64,000 bases of DNA from Calothrix sp. FI2-JRJ7 (GTDB lineage Bacteria > Cyanobacteriota > Cyanobacteriia > Cyanobacteriales > Nostocaceae), in contig JAHHGX010000078.1 of the NCBI GenBank assembly GCA_019359675.1, positions 62,001 to 126,000 of the forward strand. Direction: 5' to 3'. Both the position numbers and the translations under genes were made by a program. Shown here in pieces: positions 1-8,882 of this stretch. Below the pieces are notes generated by a model, which saw only the letters and a list, made by a program, of their open reading frames with translations, was not told the origin of the DNA and did no database searches. Each line of letters begins with the position of its first letter. Position 1 is the first letter of the stretch.

Positions 1-358
1 AAATGGTAATGGCGCCCAAAACTATTTAAATAATACGGCACCAAAATATATTCCCCAAGATGCTCAGGTACAAAAACCTGTAGACGAAACACCTGTACAT
101 AAATCTGATGTATCTAATTTATCTTATGATGCACTTACAGAAGAGGCGCCGACTAACGAAGAAGTTTCGCCGACACTGTCCATACAACAATCAAGCACAA
201 TATCAAGTGTGGATGTTGAGAAGGTTTGGTATGCTGCCGAACGTTTAGCACAGTTTTTTGATGGACAAGTAATTGGCTATAACGAAGATGCAGCAGAATT
301 TGGGGACTCTGCTGCATCGTCTGATTTGATTGATGTGGTTGAAACTGATGATGAATAA
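1..358 (+). CDS. C-terminal part of a protein, possibly DNA polymerase III subunit gamma/tau
   Basis: The frame is open from base 2 to the TAA at 356-358, so only about 118 C-terminal residues are in the window. The first half is a low-complexity Asn/Pro/Thr/Glu linker. A short ordered block follows (WYAAERLAQFFDGQVI), then a very acidic tail ending ETDDE. An AxRLAxFFxGxVI helix near the C terminus resembles, from memory, the tail of cyanobacterial DnaX (tau); that naming is an inference from one short motif. The ATPase part would lie upstream of the window. Two or three hairpins follow the stop codon. Confidence 0.5.
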   Translation, partial: NGNGAQNYLNNTAPKYIPQDAQVQKPVDETPVHKSDVSNLSYDALTEEAPTNEEVSPTLSIQQSSTISSVDVEKVWYAAERLAQFFDGQVIGYNEDAAEFGDSAASSDLIDVVETDDE

Positions 359-391
359 CACAATAGTTAAAAGCTAATGATTAAATATTAG

Positions 392-505
392 CTGAGACGT
401 GCCTCAGTCTTACACCATAGCGGTACTCCGCTTGGTGTTAAGATGAATGCGAGGTAAAAAAGAAACCTGGGAACTATCAAATTTCTGCTCCGCAGGAAAA
501 GATAG
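392..505. other. Three consecutive hairpins between the dnaX-like gene and iscB
   Basis: Three inverted repeats follow one another: 392-407 (CTGAG/CTCAG), 412-437 (ACACCA-AGCGG paired with CCGCT-GGTGT, loop TACT) and 474-505 (outer CTATC/GATAG, inner TGC/GCA). They lie downstream of both flanking genes, which converge here. They may be a bidirectional terminator, or the structured far end of the IscB-carrying element. I saw no transposase. Confidence 0.5.
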
Positions 506-609
506 TTTCGCTATGCTTGAGTTTTTACTAAAGTATTTATTAACGAAAATCGATGTGAATTTATTCAAACTTCTTCATATAGGTATTTAAAACCTCATCT
601 AGAGATGCG

Positions 610-1113
610 TTATTTGTTTCGGATTGAAGTTTTAATTTTTTGAATGTCAAAGTTTGCTGTTTCAACAATGATTTTTGTTAATGGTAATCTAGATGTAATT
701 CTTTCAACAATCTTTAAATGAGCATCAAATTTATGTTGAATTGATGGAGCTAACCACCCCGAGCTACGTACACGATTATCAAATTTTGGCGCACGATGTC
801 TTAATCTACTTCTTCTTTGCCTACGATACTTTGAACGTTCAGTAAGGCGTTCTGATACTCCGTCTAATAATTCTAATTCTCCGCCAATCAATTCTTCTTC
901 GTCAGTAATTGCACTAAAACCGATATGCTGATAACCAGCATCAATCCCTAGTGTTACTTCTTGTTTGTAACCGCTAGAACCGTAGTTTAATTGGATTGTA
1001 AAAGGGTCATGTCCGACAATTTTAGCTTTTCCGGATTCCAAAAGTAATCGAGCTTTTCGAGGTGATGTGGGCATTAACGGTTGACCGTGTTTGTTGATAA
1101 CTAAGACTTTCAT
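610..1113 (-). pseudogene. iscB: Truncated RNA-guided nuclease IscB (N-terminal part)
   Basis: IscB is the transposon-encoded RNA-guided nuclease ancestral to Cas9. The protein starts with the diagnostic PLMP domain (MKVLVINKHGQPLMPTSPRK). RuvC-I follows (LGIDAGYQHIGFS, with the catalytic Asp), then an Arg-rich bridge helix (ERSKYRRQRRSRLRHR) and RuvC-II (IIVETANFDIQKIK). It stops at 167 residues, right after the RuvC-II FDIQKIK block. The HNH domain, RuvC-III and target-interaction domain of normal IscB (roughly 400-500 aa) are missing. Immediately after the break another frame continues to about 540 with unrelated sequence (SLDEVLNTYMKKFE). It is too short to be an HNH-less IsrB, so it is almost certainly nuclease-dead. 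An omega-RNA-like region precedes it; no TnpA transposase is present. Confidence 0.85.
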
Positions 1114-1136
1114 TGTTTTGTTGTTATTGAACTAAT

Positions 1137-1401
1137 AAAAAGTTCATCCCTTACGGGTGGTTTTCTTTGTCAATGTTTTTTTGAGCTTTTAAAGTAGCAA
1201 CACTTTGTCCTTAACTCCAGAACTATGTTTAATCACTACCCGCAGTGTTCAATGCTAGAAAACGGCTTACCAGACCTACACATTGAAGTGCCTATATATT
1301 CTCAAAAAACCTAGTAACTCTGGTATAACGAGCTACTCAGACTAATGACACGCTTCTTAATTGCTTAAGAAGCCTACACTGTACCCCGAAGGGTGTCAGT
1401 G
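1137..1401 (-). ncRNA. Probable IscB omega-RNA scaffold
   Basis: The roughly 265 bases directly upstream of iscB, on the same strand, are non-coding and strongly structured, which is where omega-RNAs lie. Read on the minus strand they begin with a hairpin at 1401-1377 (CACTG..ACCC-TTCG-GGGT..CAGTG). A perfect 9-bp stem follows at 1373-1352 (GCTTCTTAA/TTAAGAAGC). The region ends near iscB with CACCCGTAAGGGATGAAC (1142-1159), a CCC-GTAA-GGG hairpin of the type I remember at omega-RNA 3' ends. The guide would be the bases just 5' of the first hairpin, about 1402-1417, overlapping the stop codon of the neighbouring glycosyltransferase gene. Position and hairpins are seen; identity is inferred. 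Confidence 0.6.
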
Positions 1402-1411
1402 TATGGAGTTG

Positions 1412-2815
1412 TCACCCTTTGCCTTGGTGTAATGTTTTTACCCACTTCAACCTTTTGGGTCGTACAGACATACGCGCCGTAGCACTGCTAATTACGATTA
1501 ACCAGTGGAGCATGTATATAGTGCCGCGAAGGGTTTGAAGCAAGATTAACAAATACGCGGAGACTCTAAATTTTTTATCTTTACGTATTCGCGATAATCC
1601 AACGAACATTCCTGTCATCGACATGCTAACCGCAATGCCCGTAACTGGAGCTAGCATCGGTGGACGATGGCGAATTAATGCCATTAATAAGTCTGGTACT
1701 GCTGCTGTTGGCACAATATACTGTGTCAAGAGAAATACCAACATATCCAGCGTTTTGCGGGCGCCAAGGCGATTCCGAAAAAGCAAATCCCAATAATCTA
1801 GATACCTTTGGTATCCACCTTCTGCCCATCGGTTACGTTGATGCCAAAGTGCTAGTGCATTTGTGACACCCTCTTCTTTTACCGACGGGTCAAATACACA
1901 CTCAATATTCCATTTGTCAAGATGTAATCGTAAAGTTAAATCTAAATCGTCAGTGATAGTCTCTTCATTCCAACCACCACAACGCTTTAAAGCTTGACGA
2001 CGAACAAATTGACCGTTCCCTCGCAGTTCCCCTATTCCACCAATCGCATTTCGATGCGACTGTAAGAAAGTATCAAGCGCCATTTCAGCAGCTTGCCCCT
2101 GAGTCCAGAAGTTCTCTCTGGCATTTGCTATTGCTTTTCTTACTTGTACTGCACCAACTTGTTTCTGTTGAAACATGGGTACTATGTTGACAAGTAAATC
2201 GGGGGCTACTTGAGCATCGGCGTCGAAAACGGCGATAATTTCACCTTTAGTTAATGGTAAAACTTCGTTAAGGGCGCCGGATTTTCCACCAGTTGAATTA
2301 GGGGAACGTCGCAAAACTTTTAAGTTAGTGTATTCTTTTGCGATTTGAGATAGAACGAGTGAGGTATTATCACTGCTATTATCGTCAACAATCCAAACTT
2401 CGTAATTATCTTGAGGATATTTCAAGCTACAAAGATTTTTGGCGAGGTTGCCAATAACAGCTTCTTCATTTTTTGCTGCTACTAATAACGACACAAAAGG
2501 TAGCTCACCCTCAATAACTTCTGTGTACTGTTTTGGTCGGGCAAAAACCACTACAAGAGCATGAAGCCCTACGATGGTAGATAATCCCAACACGAACAAT
2601 GAACCCCAAGAAATTAAATGTAGGGCAATGGTGCTACTCCAGACTATAGATAGGACTATAGCGGCTTTGCGTCTTCGATTTTGAAATCGGGATGGAAGCG
2701 ACAGGGTATTAGTTGCCTCTTCCACGGAATCCTCGTCTACTGATAACTCAGATAACAAGGTCAGCGGGTCAAACTCGCTTTTATAATCTTTCTCGGGCCA
2801 GGAATTCGCTGGCAT
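1412..2815 (-). CDS. Membrane-bound family 2 glycosyltransferase (processive type)
   Basis: This 467-residue inner-membrane enzyme likely polymerises or transfers a sugar from a nucleotide-sugar donor to a polysaccharide or lipid acceptor. Two hydrophobic helices (about 50-95) precede the GT2 domain. The domain has the start block PFVSLLVAAKNEE, WIVDDNSSDNT, the metal-binding DAD in AVFDADAQ, a TDD-type acidic motif (ETITDDLDL) and the acceptor-site QxxRW motif (HQRNRWAEGG). More hydrophobic helices close the protein (about 355-445). The motif set matches the cellulose/curdlan/hyaluronan synthase group, but the product cannot be told. The ATG start has no clear Shine-Dalgarno sequence. The iscB-type element begins immediately after its stop codon, with the C terminus apparently intact. 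Confidence 0.85.
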   Translation of the reverse strand: MPANSWPEKDYKSEFDPLTLLSELSVDEDSVEEATNTLSLPSRFQNRRRKAAIVLSIVWSSTIALHLISWGSLFVLGLSTIVGLHALVVVFARPKQYTEVIEGELPFVSLLVAAKNEEAVIGNLAKNLCSLKYPQDNYEVWIVDDNSSDNTSLVLSQIAKEYTNLKVLRRSPNSTGGKSGALNEVLPLTKGEIIAVFDADAQVAPDLLVNIVPMFQQKQVGAVQVRKAIANARENFWTQGQAAEMALDTFLQSHRNAIGGIGELRGNGQFVRRQALKRCGGWNEETITDDLDLTLRLHLDKWNIECVFDPSVKEEGVTNALALWHQRNRWAEGGYQRYLDYWDLLFRNRLGARKTLDMLVFLLTQYIVPTAAVPDLLMALIRHRPPMLAPVTGIAVSMSMTGMFVGLSRIRKDKKFRVSAYLLILLQTLRGTIYMLHWLIVISSATARMSVRPKRLKWVKTLHQGKG

Positions 2816-3156
2816 AGGTCACTTGATTCAACCACCAGTACTTTTTTACACTTGCTTCATAAGTTTGTGAATCAGCCGCACCAGTCATCAAACTATTCAT
2901 AAATATCTCTGAGCAGAGATATTACCAAAAGCTTAGTCCACCGTGCAAATAGGTGAATTTATGGTGCCACCGTTCTTTCTCTCCCATAAAAGCAAGTGCA
3001 GCCCTATTGTACCCGACATTTTCATATTCTTTCTTGAGTTGCTTTAATTACCAATCTCTGTATTAAGCTTCTGTGTGAATAATTAAGTGTTTTTGGGAAC
3101 ACTAAAGTTAACACTATCCACAACTAGTTAACTCAGTATCAAAGGAAAATTCAGTT
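2816..3156. other. Intergenic region with divergent promoters
   Basis: About 340 AT-rich bases separate the divergent glycosyltransferase and ebsA-like genes. The region must hold both promoters, but I could not place them with confidence. A short AAGGAAA ribosome-binding site lies just upstream of 3157. No ORF or RNA gene was seen. Confidence 0.4.
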
Positions 3157-3537
3157 ATGGCAATTGATAAGCTTCAAGCTGCTACACAACAGCAAGCTAG
3201 CGTCTACATGCCTTATGTTCAGGGAAGCAAGCGTAATTTTTTGCCTTATGCGATTAGCTTATACCAAAAAGGAAGTCTAGAGGGAGAGCGCAAAATTGAG
3301 TCCGGTTCAGGTGTTCCTTTTGTGGCAACCTGGAATGCCGCAAGCTTACCTTCAGATTTAACCCGCTGCCGAATACAGTTTGATGGCAATGCGGAACTTA
3401 ACTACGAAGTGATGACCGCTAGTTTCGAGTTCATTAATTTTTTGATTGAATTGCTAGAAAGTTACAAGCGTAACCGCACAACCGATTTTTCACAGGCTTT
3501 TTACCGCAAATTACTACGTCTCGATGAAAATAATTGA
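3157..3537 (+). CDS. ebsA: EbsA-like type IV pilus biogenesis protein
   Basis: A 126-residue soluble protein with no signal peptide or membrane helix. Conserved-looking blocks are ASVYMPYVQGSKRNFLPYAI, the ATWNAASLPSDLTRCRIQFD stretch and DFSQAFYRKLLRL near the C terminus. From memory this matches the small cyanobacterial protein EbsA, needed with Hfq and the PilB motor for type IV pilus assembly and biofilm self-suppression. It is a single gene, followed by a pair of AGAAACC-type palindromes rather than another ORF. The family assignment is recalled, not searched. Confidence 0.6.
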   Translation: MAIDKLQAATQQQASVYMPYVQGSKRNFLPYAISLYQKGSLEGERKIESGSGVPFVATWNAASLPSDLTRCRIQFDGNAELNYEVMTASFEFINFLIELLESYKRNRTTDFSQAFYRKLLRLDENN

Positions 3538-3985
3538 GAAACCGAGAAACCCGGTTTCTTTGGGTTTAAATTGAAGATTATCGTGCGCGCGTGCTTGAAA
3601 AACCGGGTTTCTGCACTCTACTTGTGATTGAATAACAAGTCGCTTACGTTTGGTTGGACTTAAAATTAATAAGCGCCTACCTGAATGCTGGCATGTTACA
3701 TGCTTAAAATGTATTTTTTGTCAAGTGTTTTTATGCATTTGATTAGGTTAGGCGCCCAAAGCTTCGTAAGAAAGGAAGATTTGGTATATTTTACAACTTA
3801 TCACTGAGTAAAATGGCTTTGATTTAAGTTTTGGAGTTATTTGCTCAGTTTTATCTTGCGGCAAAAAAGATCATACTGTTAAAAAAAGACGCATCCAATT
3901 CCAATAGCGCCATTTTATGCTGTAATTGCCCTCTTTTATTAACCGCGCTCAAACGTTAGTTCCGGAATCACATTAGGAGTGCCGA
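3538..3985. repeat. Paired AGAAACC palindromes in a gene-free region
   Basis: Two copies of a dispersed palindrome lie at 3545-3560 (AGAAACCCGGTTTCTT) and 3599-3612 (AAACCGGGTTTCT), about 54 bases apart. The rest of the roughly 450-base gap is AT-rich without a convincing ORF. AGGAG at about 3975 is the ribosome-binding site of the next gene. Confidence 0.7.
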
Positions 3986-5077
3986 ATGCCAAAATCCCCG
4001 AAATACCTGCTTGTAGGTTCGACTGAAGCTTACAGTGGTAAATCAACGACAGTTTTAGGATTGTCTCATCAGCTTATTGAAAAAGGGCTTGACATTGCTT
4101 ACGGTAAACCTTTGGGCACCTGTTTGAGTGAATCCGAAGGCAGTTTGGTAGAGGAAGACGTTGAGTTTATTGGCTCTAGTCTCAATTTATCGGCAAGCTC
4201 TAAGGTGCCAACCTTGCTCGCTTTGGACGATTTAGCTATACAAAAACGCTTGCTTGGTGAAGATACATTAAATTACAAACAGTCCTTTATTGAGCAATAT
4301 TCTCAGTTGCCAGCACGAGACTTGGTATTGCTCGAAGGAGCAGGTAGTTTGGATGAAGGCTGTTTGTTTGATATGTCTTTGCTTTCTATCGCTGAAGCTG
4401 TTGATGCAAAAGTACTATTAGTATGTCGCTATAGTTCGTTGCTGATAGTGGAGTCGCTTAAGAGTGCGAAGGAGCGAATTGGAAATCGCTTGATTGGGGT
4501 TGTAATTAATGATATTCCCTCATCTCAACTTGAAGTTGTGGACAAAACAGTTCGTCCATACTTAGAGTCGATTTCAATTCCTGTGTTAGGTATTTTACCT
4601 AAGAATAATTTATTACGCAGTGTTAGCGTTAGAGAACTGGTTAATCAATTAAACGCACAAGTTCTATGTGGAAATGGACGCTTAGATTTGATGATGGTTG
4701 AGAGTTTAGCGATTGGAGCGATGAACGTTAATTCAGCCGTGAAGTATTTTCGTAAGCGCCATAATATGGCTGTTGTTACAGGAGGAGACCGTGTAGAAAT
4801 TCAACAAGCAGCCCTGGAAACTTCGACGCAATGTCTAATTCTCACAGGACAGCTACCACCCCCAGCTTTTATTTTGAATCGTGCTGAAGAACTTGAAATA
4901 CCGATTTTGTCAGTAGATTTAGATACATTAACAACTGTGGAAATTGTTGATAAAACTTTTGGGCAAGTGCGTGTCCACGAACCTATCAAGGTTAATTGTA
5001 TTCGCGAACTAATGGCTCAAAATTTTGATGCTGACCGCTTGTTATTATCGCTTGGTTTAGCTCCAGCAGCTGTGTAG
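3986..5077 (+). CDS. Phosphotransacetylase-family protein (P-loop AAA_26 plus DRTGG domain)
   Basis: A 363-residue cytosolic protein. The N-terminal half is a P-loop domain of the dethiobiotin-synthetase/CobQ type: GSTEAYSGKSTTVLGLS has the deviant Walker A, and DLVLLEGAG is the Walker-B-like block. The second half is a DRTGG domain (VTGGDRVEIQQAAL), as in the N-terminal part of long bacterial Pta enzymes and in CBS/DHH proteins. The catalytic PTA_PTB domain is absent, so it probably does not make acetyl phosphate itself; the family function is unsettled, perhaps nucleotide sensing. AGGAG lies about 10 bases before the ATG, and a strong terminator follows the stop, so it seems monocistronic. 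Confidence 0.8.
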   Translation: MPKSPKYLLVGSTEAYSGKSTTVLGLSHQLIEKGLDIAYGKPLGTCLSESEGSLVEEDVEFIGSSLNLSASSKVPTLLALDDLAIQKRLLGEDTLNYKQSFIEQYSQLPARDLVLLEGAGSLDEGCLFDMSLLSIAEAVDAKVLLVCRYSSLLIVESLKSAKERIGNRLIGVVINDIPSSQLEVVDKTVRPYLESISIPVLGILPKNNLLRSVSVRELVNQLNAQVLCGNGRLDLMMVESLAIGAMNVNSAVKYFRKRHNMAVVTGGDRVEIQQAALETSTQCLILTGQLPPPAFILNRAEELEIPILSVDLDTLTTVEIVDKTFGQVRVHEPIKVNCIRELMAQNFDADRLLLSLGLAPAAV

Positions 5078-5081
5078 GGGT

Positions 5082-5112
5082 AAAGGGTAAGGGATTTCCT
5101 TTACCCTTTTTT
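5082..5112 (+). terminator. Rho-independent terminator
   Basis: The stem AAAGGGTAA pairs with TTACCCTTT across a GGGATTTCC loop and is followed by a T run. It starts a few bases after the stop of the upstream P-loop gene. Confidence 0.85.
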
Positions 5113-5113
5113 G

Positions 5114-5299
5114 TTACTGCGTTTCGAGACCGAAATTTTGAGAATAATAAGTTGATTTAATGCTTGATTCCTCTGTTATTGGACAAAAACGGTCACTTGC
5201 CATTACTTGTAGCGATTTCGGAATCATTACACATAATGAGAAAGCAAGTACTAAAACTATGCTGATTCTATAATCAAGGTTCATCACACCACACACCAA
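5114..5299 (-). CDS. Possible small secreted protein, unknown
   Basis: A 61-codon frame with a hydrophobic N-terminal stretch (ISIVLVLAFSLCVM) and a possible signal-peptidase site after SLQVMA, leaving about 30 mature residues. A shorter start at the internal MNLDYR is equally possible. I recognise no family. It runs back into the terminator of the convergent gene. It may be a real small lipid- or periplasm-directed peptide or just an open frame. Confidence 0.25.
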   Translation of the reverse strand: MVCGVMNLDYRISIVLVLAFSLCVMIPKSLQVMASDRFCPITEESSIKSTYYSQNFGLETQ

Positions 5300-5470
5300 T
5301 GTAGTTGGAATAGGGCGAGGTATTCTTAAAGCCTACCCCACAAGATTGTTATAAATAATATCTAATTTTGTAGAATTTTTCTATGGGTTTTTGAAATAAA
5401 TATATGTGACTAAAGTCATGATTTTTAATTAATGATTGATGTGATTTTTAGTTATTAATTATACAGACAC

Positions 5471-6259
5471 CTACTCATTTAACACTTTAAGTAATTCGTA
5501 CTCATTGTAAGGTTTACATAGGTATGCTTTAGCGCCAAGTTAAATGCAAGATTACGATATCTGTTTGCTGTATGTGACGTTAAGAGAATAATTGGTATGT
5601 GTTTAAAGTTGGGTTGTGCTTTTGCTTTGGCTAAAAATCCAAATCCATCTAAGTTAGGCATATCAATATCACAAATTACGGCTTTTATTGATAAAGCTGT
5701 TTCAGTAACTTCATCACTTGTACTAAAACCTGCTTCAAATATTAGTAGTAATAATTCATCGCCGGTTGCTTGTGCAAGTAGTGTCCGATCAAATCCTATT
5801 TCTTCTGCACGCTTTCTGACTTTTTCAGTAGAGATACCATTTCCATCGTCACGAACTACAATTATCACTCGATAAATCGTTGGTAACTTCGAGTTGTTTT
5901 GCTCCAATACGAATTGGTGAGGTAGTGGGAGGTGTGGTGGGGGTGGGAGGAGTAGGGGGAGTGTGAGCAGTAGGTTCTAATGCTAAACTAATCAAACGCG
6001 CGGGCTGCTCGCATAAGTCAATTTCTGACTGCTGCCAGTTGCGCGGGTGCGAACACTGATGTGTAATAAGTAAACCGAGTAGCTTGTTATTTACTATAAT
6101 TGGCACTACTAAATTTGCTTTGACATTAAAACTTTCTAATAATTGCAGATAACAATCATTTAATCCGGCTTGATATACATTATTGATGACTTGAATTTTT
6201 CCTTTAGTAAGTCTATCTACAGACTTTCCTAAACAAGGTTCTACCAATTGCATACCCAT
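5471..6259 (-). pseudogene. Decayed GAF receptor / CheA-REC chemotaxis locus
   Basis: Read on the minus strand, 6259-5849 encodes a partial GAF domain (SFNVKANLVVPIIVNNKLLG). This runs into a Pro/Thr-rich linker. An overlapping frame (5907-5479) continues with a piece of a CheA ATPase (VVRDDGNGIST, then IFEAGFSTSDEV). It jumps, without the CheA G-box and CheW domain, into a receiver domain (VICDIDMPNLDGFGFL). At about 5535 one base is missing: the correct receiver end LGAKAYLCKPYNEYELL continues in the next frame and stops at 5471. A large internal deletion plus a frameshift make this a pseudogene. It lies just downstream of the PATAN regulator, as expected for the remainder of a tax/pix operon. 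Confidence 0.8.
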
Positions 6260-6369
6260 TGCATAAGTTAAACCAGCGATGACTGACTCAGCCAGAAAAA
6301 CCCCTAGCTTTGCTATTGGCGCTAACTTTCTCTAACATTTATTTGTCTCAATAAAATAAATTATGAAGC

Positions 6370-7569
6370 TTAAAACGAAGTTAAACAACTGACTTGTTGA
6401 AATACTGTTTTAATTAATTCTGCTTGGGTAAAAGGTTTGGTTAAATATCCTGATGATTTGACTAGTTTGGCACGTGCTTTGTCGAGGAATCCGGTTCTAC
6501 CAGTTACCATGACTATGGGTGTATGGCGAAATTCTGGATGTTTACGTAGTAACGAACAAAGTTCATAACCGTCTAAATTTGGCATTGAGATATCGAGTAA
6601 GATAATATCAGGTTTGGCACGAAGGATTTGCATTAATGCCTTGAGTGAGTCTGTGACACCTACAACTTGAAATAATTCTTTGTCTAAAAAGCCTTGCATT
6701 GCTTTTATTATTGTTGGACTGTCATCAATGCACATGACTTTATAAAGCTTATGTGTTTCATTCGACTTAATTTCATTCACAGGTACATCTCGAAGTGTAG
6801 CTGTATTGTCAGTATTTTGCTCAGGCGCCTTGACTTGTGCATCGATGTAGTTATTAACTGGTAAGGATGGCGCCTTTGTAATTTCGGTGTACTGATTAAT
6901 TTCTTTACGAGAAGATTTTTGAGGTAATTGAGGTTTATCGAAACTATTGAGTTCTTGCTCACTTAAATCTGAGAACAAATAATTACTGGTGCGATACACT
7001 GGGTGAATGAAATTACCAATTTTTCGCGCACGTTGCTGGCAAAGTCGGGCAATAGTAGAAATATCAATATGGGTAAACTTGGGTAAATCGTCTAAAAAAC
7101 TATTGGGCAAAAATTCATATATACCATCTCGGAGTTTAAGAAATGAATCCATAACTTCGAGTGCTAACTCTTCGATTAATTGCTTAACTTGGGACGCATT
7201 TATATATTGCTGGTCAAGTAACCAACATATTGCTAAATAGCTCGAACAACTACCATCATCATGATGACTATCAAATATCGTTTTTAGTTGATTACATACC
7301 TGATTGTTTAAATTCATATCAGGACTTAACTGTTGTAATTTTTTGTAGAAAAGATTCCACATTTCATTCAACTGACAAGCATAAATTAATTTGCCCTCTT
7401 CAAAATATATTGACCACTGTTGTGAAATGCTGAATACCTGTAACTTCCCACTGACATAATCTTGCGAAATTTTTTGTAAGAACGATAAATGTTCAAGAGG
7501 TTGAAAAAATTTCTGCCTACCAAGATTAACTGTATTCATTGATTCTTGATCTAAAGTAGATTTACCCAT
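6370..7569 (-). CDS. PATAN-domain response regulator (PixG/PatA-like)
   Basis: The N-terminal part (about 1-200) is a PATAN/DUF4388-like module (SGKLQVFSISQQWSIYFEEG). A C-terminal receiver domain (about 275-395) has IDDSPT, the phospho-acceptor Asp in ILLDISMPNLDGYE and the switch Lys in GYLTKPF. PATAN proteins are outputs of cyanobacterial phototaxis pathways, acting on type IV pilus motors, or heterocyst-pattern regulators such as PatA. The longest frame starts at a TTG (7617); I prefer the ATG at 7569, giving 399 aa. The genes downstream are the decayed receptor/CheA, so this regulator may now be an orphan or serve the intact operon at 27-38 kb. Confidence 0.85.
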   Translation of the reverse strand: MGKSTLDQESMNTVNLGRQKFFQPLEHLSFLQKISQDYVSGKLQVFSISQQWSIYFEEGKLIYACQLNEMWNLFYKKLQQLSPDMNLNNQVCNQLKTIFDSHHDDGSCSSYLAICWLLDQQYINASQVKQLIEELALEVMDSFLKLRDGIYEFLPNSFLDDLPKFTHIDISTIARLCQQRARKIGNFIHPVYRTSNYLFSDLSEQELNSFDKPQLPQKSSRKEINQYTEITKAPSLPVNNYIDAQVKAPEQNTDNTATLRDVPVNEIKSNETHKLYKVMCIDDSPTIIKAMQGFLDKELFQVVGVTDSLKALMQILRAKPDIILLDISMPNLDGYELCSLLRKHPEFRHTPIVMVTGRTGFLDKARAKLVKSSGYLTKPFTQAELIKTVFQQVSCLTSF

Positions 7570-8418
7570 GGCAATGAATGTGAAGAATTTAGAGGGTGGA
7601 CAAATAAATACCGACAAAATAACGCATTCTCCAAGTTATGAAGACTGCATGATTTACTGAAATTCTTTTTTTAGCTGTAAATACGAATAGGGAAAGGTAG
7701 ACACTTGGTAATATATATTACTTACTCTCACAAAATAAAGTATTTTATAATTTTAAATTGAATGCAAACCGATTTATTTCTTTAATGTACCATAATCGAG
7801 TTTACTATGAAACAACTTTAAATTAAAAAATACGCACTGATTTTTATGCCAATTTGGCTTACAAATCTGCTATTAGTGTTAATACTAGTGCCAGAAGGCA
7901 GAAGATAGGAGGCAGAAGGCAGAAAAAAGATTCCTTACTTGATAAGCTTTGTAGCTTTTTCTAACTGGATAATTATTTTAGCCATGCTGCACTAGAGTGA
8001 TTTTCGTTAGTATTTTAACTAATTTAAAATTGTTTTATGTGTTTGTACTGAATTATTAGGTTAATAATTTTGTTTATAATGTATTATTAAGTACAACTGT
8101 TTTTTAACTCTCATATCTTTGTGATTCGGTAAAATCAAAGAAATGCGGAATTTATGTGTATTTTAAAATACTATGTATTTATATTATATGCGTGTTGAAA
8201 AATTATTATTAATACAAACTTGACGTATATTTTGTTTTTAATATCTCATCTTTAGAGAATGTATATTTGATACTTAATCCCCCCAACAAGAACGCGAATT
8301 CGGGGGGCAATTTTTACCCTAAGTTATTGGGGGTTAGGGAATCGAGTGGTCATTTAACTGGATGTCGTGCCAAGATGTGGCAGTTCTATTTTAAGTTTGT
8401 AACTAGAAGCTAGCTAAA
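7570..8418. other. Long AT-rich gene-free region with short repeats
   Basis: About 850 bases without a credible ORF. It contains a short run of GGCAGAA-type heptamers at 7896-7925 (cyanobacterial STRR style). A C6/G6 hairpin lies at 8279-8307, followed by a related TTGGGGG block at about 8328. The promoters of the divergent PATAN and LptA-like genes must lie here. Confidence 0.5.
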
Positions 8419-8880
8419 ATGTTTGAAAAATACAGCTTATTGTCCAACTTTGCCCAGGCAAGGCGTTTGCATTTATCGTTTTTACTGCCGGGAGTTTTGA
8501 TTTATGCGGTTTTACTTAATGCGACTATTAACAGTGTTTATGCTCAGGCGCCAGATTATGTGGCGCCGACTAATGGTACAGTTGTAACTCCAGTAAGTGG
8601 GGCGTCGACGAGTAATACCAATTTATTGTCACAGCCAGCAGTACCAGGGAACAATGATGTGATTACTTGGTCTGGGGATGTAGAGTTTAAATACGAGCCT
8701 CAAAAAATTACTGCGACAGCTGAAAAAGCAGAATACTATAAATTGGAGCAAAAAGTCGTTTTGACGGGTAAAGTCAAAATTGTGCGAGCAGGACAACCGT
8801 ATGAGGCAGAAACTGCTACTTTTTTCGTCACCAACGAGTTTAAGATGACGGCTGATAAAGTAGCTATGCCCGAACAGTAA
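8419..8880 (+). CDS. LptA/OstA-like periplasmic protein
   Basis: A 153-residue exported protein. A signal peptide (hydrophobic core FLLPGVLIYAVLL, cleavage near VYAQA) precedes a Ser/Thr/Pro linker and one OstA/LptA beta-jellyroll module (about 75-150; TWSGDVEFKY, VVLTGKVKIVRAGQPYEAE). The family bridges the periplasm and carries lipopolysaccharide to the outer membrane. This protein is short and may be a one-module LptA. No lpt gene is adjacent, although lpxD is in the same window at 43 kb. The gene converges on yajQ with a 2-base gap. Confidence 0.75.
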   Translation: MFEKYSLLSNFAQARRLHLSFLLPGVLIYAVLLNATINSVYAQAPDYVAPTNGTVVTPVSGASTSNTNLLSQPAVPGNNDVITWSGDVEFKYEPQKITATAEKAEYYKLEQKVVLTGKVKIVRAGQPYEAETATFFVTNEFKMTADKVAMPEQ

Positions 8881-8882
8881 AT

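Noticed and set aside
610-1113. Intact HNH-less IsrB
   Set aside because: The protein ends at RuvC-II, far shorter than IsrB, and lacks RuvC-III.
3537-3612. Possible CRISPR repeats (AGAAACC pairs)
   Set aside because: Only two copies per site, each palindromic, with no array, leader or cas genes; the same pairs occur at several loci.
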